Positions 59,808 through 64,000 of a stretch of DNA of 64,000 nucleotides are shown piece after piece. The notes below the pieces were generated by a model that saw only the letters and a program-made list of their open reading frames with translations, did not search any database and was not told where the DNA came from. The position numbers and the translations under genes were made by a program. How positions within the stretch are numbered: position 1 is the stretch's first letter; each line of letters starts with the position of its first letter. This stretch comes from Chryseobacterium sp. G0162 (GTDB lineage Bacteria > Bacteroidota > Bacteroidia > Flavobacteriales > Weeksellaceae), in NCBI RefSeq assembly GCF_003815715.1, contig NZ_CP033922.1, forward strand, positions 2,572,001 to 2,636,000. The letters run 5' to 3'.

Positions 59808-61025
59808 ATGAAAATCAATCAATTTTATATTCCAATGCTTAGTCTTTTTCTGACTTTATCTTCGTGTAAAAAGAATAATGCACATGCCCAACAAACCGGA
59901 AATGAAGGGAGCGTAGAGACAGAAAAACCCAATTCTGAATATCAGCCTGCATTTAAAGGACAAACACGGATAAAGGCCGTAAAAACAAATACCGCTTACA
60001 ATGTGGAGATATTGAATAAAGACCTTGGGAAGCCATGGGGAATTATTAATTTACCGGATGGAAGGTTCCTCATCACAGATAAACGAGGATCTATGAATGT
60101 TGTATCAAAAGATGGAAAACAGGTCTCCAAGATAGAAGGCTTTCCAAAGGTAGACTCTAAAGGACAAGGGGGAATGCTTGATGTAGCATTGGATCCTGAT
60201 TTTAAAGCCAATTCTACTATTTATTTTAGTTTTTCAGAGCCATTTGGAAAAGGAAACCTTACCTCTGTAGCGAAAGGAAAATTATCAGAGGATTTTAAAT
60301 CAATTTCAGATGTAAAAGTGATTTTCCGCGCAGAACCTTCTTATGATGGAGATAAACACTATGGAAGCAGGCTTGTTTTTGATAAAGATGGAAATTTATT
60401 TGTTAGTACAGGAGAAAGATCTGATAAAGAAACAAGAGTCTATGCTCAGAAAACAGATAATTATTTAGGAAAGATCATTAAGATCACCAAAGACGGATTG
60501 CCAGCTCCAGGAAATCCATTTATAGGAAAACAAGGATATAAACCTGAAATTTATGCTTATGGAGTCCGTAATCCTCAAGGTTTAGCTATTGACCCAAACG
60601 GAAACCTTTGGGATGTGGAAATGGGACCAAGAGGAGGTGATGAAATTAATCTTATTCAGCCAGGAAAAAATTATGGATGGGGAGATGTAACCTATGGGAT
60701 TGAATATTCCGGGGCTAAAGTAGGAAAGGGTATTACCCAGAAAGAAGGTACTGAACAACCTGTTTATTATTGGGATCCGGTAATTTCTCCAAGCGGAGTT
60801 ACTTTCTATACCGGAAATATAGAAGAATGGAAAGGAAACCTTTTCATTGGATGCCTGAGTGGTGAGCATATTAACAGGATTGTGATGAAAGATAATAAAG
60901 TGGTAGGAGAGGAACGCCTTCTTGCAGACCAAAGTGAACGATTCAGAGATGTACTGGACGGAATGGATGGAAACCTCTACGCCGTCACAGATAGTGGAAA
61001 GCTTTATAGAATTTCAAAGAAATAA
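59808..61025 (+). CDS. PQQ-dependent sugar dehydrogenase lipoprotein
   Basis: The 405-residue product has a lipoprotein signal (LFLTLSSC, Cys20) and a six-bladed beta-propeller of the soluble aldose/glucose dehydrogenase family. Typical segments: KPWGIINLPDGRFLITDKRG, GGMLDVALDPDF, YGVRNPQGLAIDP and EMGPRGGDEINLI. It should oxidise aldose sugars with PQQ in the periplasm or on the cell surface. No PQQ synthesis genes are in the window, so PQQ may be imported or another cofactor used. Confidence 0.9.
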   Translation: MKINQFYIPMLSLFLTLSSCKKNNAHAQQTGNEGSVETEKPNSEYQPAFKGQTRIKAVKTNTAYNVEILNKDLGKPWGIINLPDGRFLITDKRGSMNVVSKDGKQVSKIEGFPKVDSKGQGGMLDVALDPDFKANSTIYFSFSEPFGKGNLTSVAKGKLSEDFKSISDVKVIFRAEPSYDGDKHYGSRLVFDKDGNLFVSTGERSDKETRVYAQKTDNYLGKIIKITKDGLPAPGNPFIGKQGYKPEIYAYGVRNPQGLAIDPNGNLWDVEMGPRGGDEINLIQPGKNYGWGDVTYGIEYSGAKVGKGITQKEGTEQPVYYWDPVISPSGVTFYTGNIEEWKGNLFIGCLSGEHINRIVMKDNKVVGEERLLADQSERFRDVLDGMDGNLYAVTDSGKLYRISKK

Positions 61026-61027
61026 GA

Positions 61028-61065
61028 AAAAGCCGGGTTGAAGATGTGCAACCCGGCTCTTTTTT
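61028..61065 (+). terminator. Terminator after the sugar dehydrogenase
   Basis: Perfect 10-bp stem AGCCGGGTTG / CAACCCGGCT with an 8-nt loop, followed by CTTTTTTT. Confidence 0.92.
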
Positions 61066-61135
61066 TGTTAAATAATTATCTGTCAATAATTGTCAAATAG
61101 GAACTTTCTGCTCCCTTTTCCAATTCCAGCCTTTA

Positions 61136-63580
61136 TTAAAATTTAAAATTAAGTCGGGCAAAAACCTGCCTTCCGGCGAATCCCATCTGTACCGGATCAA
61201 AAATTCCACCGGCTTCTGTATTCCCATCACTAACGTGTGCACTTTGCAAAGTTGGGTACCTGTTGAATATGTTTTTGCTTCCCAGAGTAAGATTGAGATT
61301 ATTTGAAAATTCATACCCAAAAGAGATATCAGTGGTTACTTTGGGATTGTATACCTGTTCTGAATCATCATATCCGATTAGTGTTACTTTATCAAATCTT
61401 ACCATTTGAAGATTTACATTGAATTTACTGATCTTATAGTTGAGGTTTAAATTAACTTTTGTTTTTGGAGCAGAAGCAAGAATAAAAGCTCTTTCTCTTG
61501 GGCTTAGGTAAGTATCTTCTTTCCCTTTCAGCTGTTCAGAAGTATTTACTCTGGTGATTTCCATATCATTATAATTTCCTGCTAAAGTAGCCGTTAATTT
61601 TCCTGATCCCAGATTTTCGCTATAGCTTAATATGACATCGATACCTTTAGTTTTGGTATCTATGGCATTGGAAAAAAATTGAACTTGATCTATAAAAGGA
61701 TAGAGTTGTTGAAGTTCTGTAGGAAGCTCTTCTCTTGGAAAATAGCCTGTCAAAACGATTCTGTTTTTTACACTGATATAGTATCCATCAACTGTTGCTG
61801 TGAATTTTCCGGTATTGAATGTAAATCCTGCACTTCCATTTACTGAAGTTTCTTGCTTGAGTTGCTCTATTCCAAGTTTATTAGCAAGATCACTGTCATT
61901 TGAAGCCAATTGAATTGTCACTAACTCACCCCCTTGGAAGTTGGTAAATTGCTGACTGTAATATTTCTGAGCTAAAGAAGGAGCTCTGAAACCAGTGGAA
62001 ACAGATCCTCGAAAAGCAAACTGCGGGGTAATGGCATAGCGGGTGGCAAATTTACCATTTAATGTACTTCCAAAGTCATTGTAATTCTCAAATCTTCCTG
62101 CCACACTGATCATCCATTTATCTGTTATGTCAAGTTCCGTATCAAGATAGGCAGCAAAATTATTTCTGCTTTTACCTAAATCAATTGAGTAACCGGGAAA
62201 TCCTTGTGAACCTCCTGGGCGATAGCGCACAGGATCAGAACCCGGCACTTCTACCCATAAATTCTTCGACGTGTCAGCGGTTACAACATTTCCATTAATA
62301 TCATACATCGCATATGAAGTTTCTTCTCCTTTTATAATATTAAATTTTTCATATCTAAATTCAGATCCAAACGCAATATTCAGACCTTTCAAAACTTTAA
62401 ATTGCCTAACGGCGTTAAAGCCTGTTGTGTTTTGTAAAAGCGAATGCCCTCCTGCATTAAAGCTGGTGGGGGATTTGGCCCCCAGACTTGCATTGAGGGT
62501 TTGGTCGATTTGATAAGTAAATCTGTTATTTCCAAACGCATTATAAAAGTCAACATCCCAATTGGCAACTTTGAATTTTAACCCATTATCAAAGGTAAAA
62601 TCTGTAATACTTGTATTTTCAATAGGATTGAATCCATTTGGATATATCGAAGGGATATTTTTATCATCATCCGCTGTTCTTGTCCATGCATAAGCTTTGG
62701 TATTCCTGTGTGAAAAGCCCTGGCGGGAATAGAACTTTAGCCCATCAGTTAAAGGAAGCTCAATATTTCCAAAGAAATATACATTTTGAGCTTTTGCATC
62801 TCCGAAGCGTTGTCTTGGAGCTGGAGGATCATTGTAGATTTCAGGATTAGCATTTCTGATTGCGTAGTCTTTGTTGATAAATTCAGCAGTGAAGTTACCA
62901 AAACCTCCCTTGTTGCCTATTTTCGTTCCCAGGTTTCCGCTGAAATCAAACGTAATTCCATCAACTTTATGATCGGAAACGACATCATTATTTCCCGGAC
63001 TTTTAAAAAGGTTCATTCCATAAAAAGCATTTCCTTCAAAACCTTTATCCCGATCATTAAGGATAACATTAATGACTCCGGCGATCGCATCCGAACCATA
63101 TTGAGCTGAAGCCCCGTCACGCAGCACTTCAACCCGTTTAATTGCTCCGATAGGAATGGTATTCATATCGTATCCCGTATTTCCTCTTCCTTTGGTTCCA
63201 AAAAGATTAATCAGGGAAGATTGATGGTATCTTTTTCCATTAAGGAGTAAAAGAGTCTGATCCGGGCCGAGCCCTCTTAATGTAGCCGGATCTACTGCGT
63301 CGGCACCATCCGATCCGGATTGTTTGTTAGAATTAAAGGAAGGGGCAGAGAACTGTAAAAGTTGGTTTACTTCTACCTGGCCTGTCGCCTGGCTTACCTG
63401 TTTGATATCGATAACATCAATAGGAACAGGAGTATTAATGACCGTTCTTTTTTTGTTTCGGCTTCCGGTAATAGCTACTTCATCAATTTTAGATTCTTTT
63501 GTCAGGGTATCTTTTACCAGCTGAGCATAAGATAGTGAAGATGCCGTAAGAAAAATGACGCTAATGTATTTTATCTTCAT
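61136..63580 (-). CDS. TonB-dependent receptor 4
   Basis: The 814-residue outer-membrane receptor has a signal peptide (MKIKYISVIFLTASSLSYAQ), a TonB-box-like IDEVAITGS, a plug (PATLRGLGPDQTLLLLNGKR, RVEVLRDGASAQYGSDAIAG) and a barrel that ends VFARLNFKF. The plug resembles receptors for larger or non-siderophore ligands, but no SusD partner is near. The ligand is unknown. A 16-bp inverted repeat covers its promoter. Confidence 0.9.
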   Translation of the reverse strand: MKIKYISVIFLTASSLSYAQLVKDTLTKESKIDEVAITGSRNKKRTVINTPVPIDVIDIKQVSQATGQVEVNQLLQFSAPSFNSNKQSGSDGADAVDPATLRGLGPDQTLLLLNGKRYHQSSLINLFGTKGRGNTGYDMNTIPIGAIKRVEVLRDGASAQYGSDAIAGVINVILNDRDKGFEGNAFYGMNLFKSPGNNDVVSDHKVDGITFDFSGNLGTKIGNKGGFGNFTAEFINKDYAIRNANPEIYNDPPAPRQRFGDAKAQNVYFFGNIELPLTDGLKFYSRQGFSHRNTKAYAWTRTADDDKNIPSIYPNGFNPIENTSITDFTFDNGLKFKVANWDVDFYNAFGNNRFTYQIDQTLNASLGAKSPTSFNAGGHSLLQNTTGFNAVRQFKVLKGLNIAFGSEFRYEKFNIIKGEETSYAMYDINGNVVTADTSKNLWVEVPGSDPVRYRPGGSQGFPGYSIDLGKSRNNFAAYLDTELDITDKWMISVAGRFENYNDFGSTLNGKFATRYAITPQFAFRGSVSTGFRAPSLAQKYYSQQFTNFQGGELVTIQLASNDSDLANKLGIEQLKQETSVNGSAGFTFNTGKFTATVDGYYISVKNRIVLTGYFPREELPTELQQLYPFIDQVQFFSNAIDTKTKGIDVILSYSENLGSGKLTATLAGNYNDMEITRVNTSEQLKGKEDTYLSPRERAFILASAPKTKVNLNLNYKISKFNVNLQMVRFDKVTLIGYDDSEQVYNPKVTTDISFGYEFSNNLNLTLGSKNIFNRYPTLQSAHVSDGNTEAGGIFDPVQMGFAGRQVFARLNFKF

Positions 63581-63620
63581 ATTGATAATTTTGAGTGGTG
63601 GTTAACTCAAAATTATCAAT
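63581..63620 (-). promoter_or_regulatory. Promoter and 16-bp inverted-repeat operator of TonB receptor 4
   Basis: ATTGATAATTTTGAGT and its reverse complement (63581-63596 and 63605-63620) are perfect 16-bp arms with an 8-bp spacer, ending next to the start codon. The upstream arm holds a -7 element TAATTTTG (63615-63608), and TTG lies 19 bp further upstream as a partial -33 box. Transcription would start near the spacer, so the mRNA would carry only one arm. The repeat is therefore more likely a DNA operator than an RNA hairpin. Confidence 0.6.
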
Positions 63621-63742
63621 ATTTATTTGTAAATCAATACTTAAATTAAATATTTGTTATGAATGTCTTAATTTAATCTTGTTTATGTTAAATGAAAGTA
63701 AAATAATAATTAAAATATTTGATTTAATTAAAATTTTCAACA

Positions 63743-64000
63743 TTAAAAGCTGGTAATGATTCTGTTAATACCTTCTTCCAGAATTTCTTTGGAAGTAGAA
63801 AAGCATATTCTGATGTGCCCTTCAGCTCCTTTTCCAAACCATCTTTCCGAACCGGGAACAATGGCTACTTTTCCATGTTGTAAAACATGTTGTGCAAACT
63901 GATCGCTGGACATTCCATTTTCAATCTTCGGAAATAATACAAAAGTAGCTTCGGGAAGATTAGGGGTTACAAGTCCTGATCCATTCAGAAGCTGGAAAGC
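63743..64000 (-). CDS. Class I/II aminotransferase, C-terminal part (cut by window edge)
   Basis: The 85 C-terminal residues of a PLP-dependent aminotransferase of fold type I: PEATFVLFPKIENGMSSDQF, then VAIVPGSERWFGKGAEGHIR and ICFSTSKEILEEGI. These match the small domain of aspartate/alanine-type aminotransferases, including the conserved Arg that binds the substrate carboxylate. The rest lies outside the window, so the substrate cannot be judged. Confidence 0.85.
   Translation of the reverse strand, partial: AFQLLNGSGLVTPNLPEATFVLFPKIENGMSSDQFAQHVLQHGKVAIVPGSERWFGKGAEGHIRICFSTSKEILEEGINRIITSF

Noticed and set aside
63581..63620. RNA hairpin that hides the start codon of receptor 4
   Set aside because: The likely transcription start lies in the spacer of the repeat, so the mRNA would contain only one arm. 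A DNA operator is the better reading.

Overview
The window looks like a chromosomal segment of a flavobacterium close to Chryseobacterium (Bacteroidota, Weeksellaceae). The signs are AT-rich DNA, Bacteroidota-type promoters (-7 element TAnnTTTG) with no clear Shine-Dalgarno sequences, TonB receptor/PepSY pairs, a TPR-type sensor kinase, short double-glycine leader peptides, and protein sequences of that group. There is no rRNA or tRNA gene that I can support, no prophage, no CRISPR array and no transposase.

Layout. (1) 0.2-17.7 kb, minus strand: the division and cell wall (dcw) cluster in the order mraZ, rsmH, ftsL, ftsI, murE, a four-helix-bundle gene, mraY, murD, ftsW, murG, murC, ftsQ, ftsA, ftsZ, yqeY. 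Together these make lipid II and assemble the divisome. mraZ has a typical MraZ operator. murF, ddl and ftsB are absent, and the four-helix-bundle gene sits where murF often lies. Many of the spacers carry short palindromic repeats. (2) 17.9-19.8 kb, plus: alpha/beta hydrolase, ysxC GTPase, ElaA-type acetyltransferase. (3) 19.9-25.0 kb: a two-component system (lipoprotein TPR kinase plus LuxR-type regulator) surrounded by small secreted or membrane proteins. Three copies of a palindrome TACGG-N4-CCGTA, each exactly 22 bp upstream of a TAnnTTTG-like element, sit before three transcription units here. This looks like a compact, possibly undescribed regulon. (4) 25.0-26.8 kb: msrA and a ROK-family kinase. 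(5) 26.9-37.2 kb, minus: an iron/siderophore uptake run of three TonB-dependent receptors, three PepSY membrane proteins and a 54-residue membrane protein, with several junctions overlapping by 1-4 nt.

(6) 37.4-42.0 kb, minus: secA, a DUF2795 gene and a sugar-nucleotide epimerase. (7) 42.1-49.3 kb, mostly plus: DUF2797 protein, WG-repeat lipoprotein, AsmA-like envelope protein, small proteins and a PA0069-type radical SAM protein. (8) 49.3-50.3 kb: three short peptides with double-glycine-like leaders (bacteriocin/RiPP-like) and no exporter nearby. (9) 50.3-57.6 kb: 2-oxoglutarate oxygenase, menD, pabC/pabB (folate), two integral membrane proteins, an AI-2E-type transporter and a DUF3820 protein. 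(10) 57.6-64 kb: uvrB, a lipoprotein sugar dehydrogenase, a TonB receptor with a 16-bp inverted-repeat operator over its promoter, and the C-terminal part of a class I/II aminotransferase cut by the window edge.
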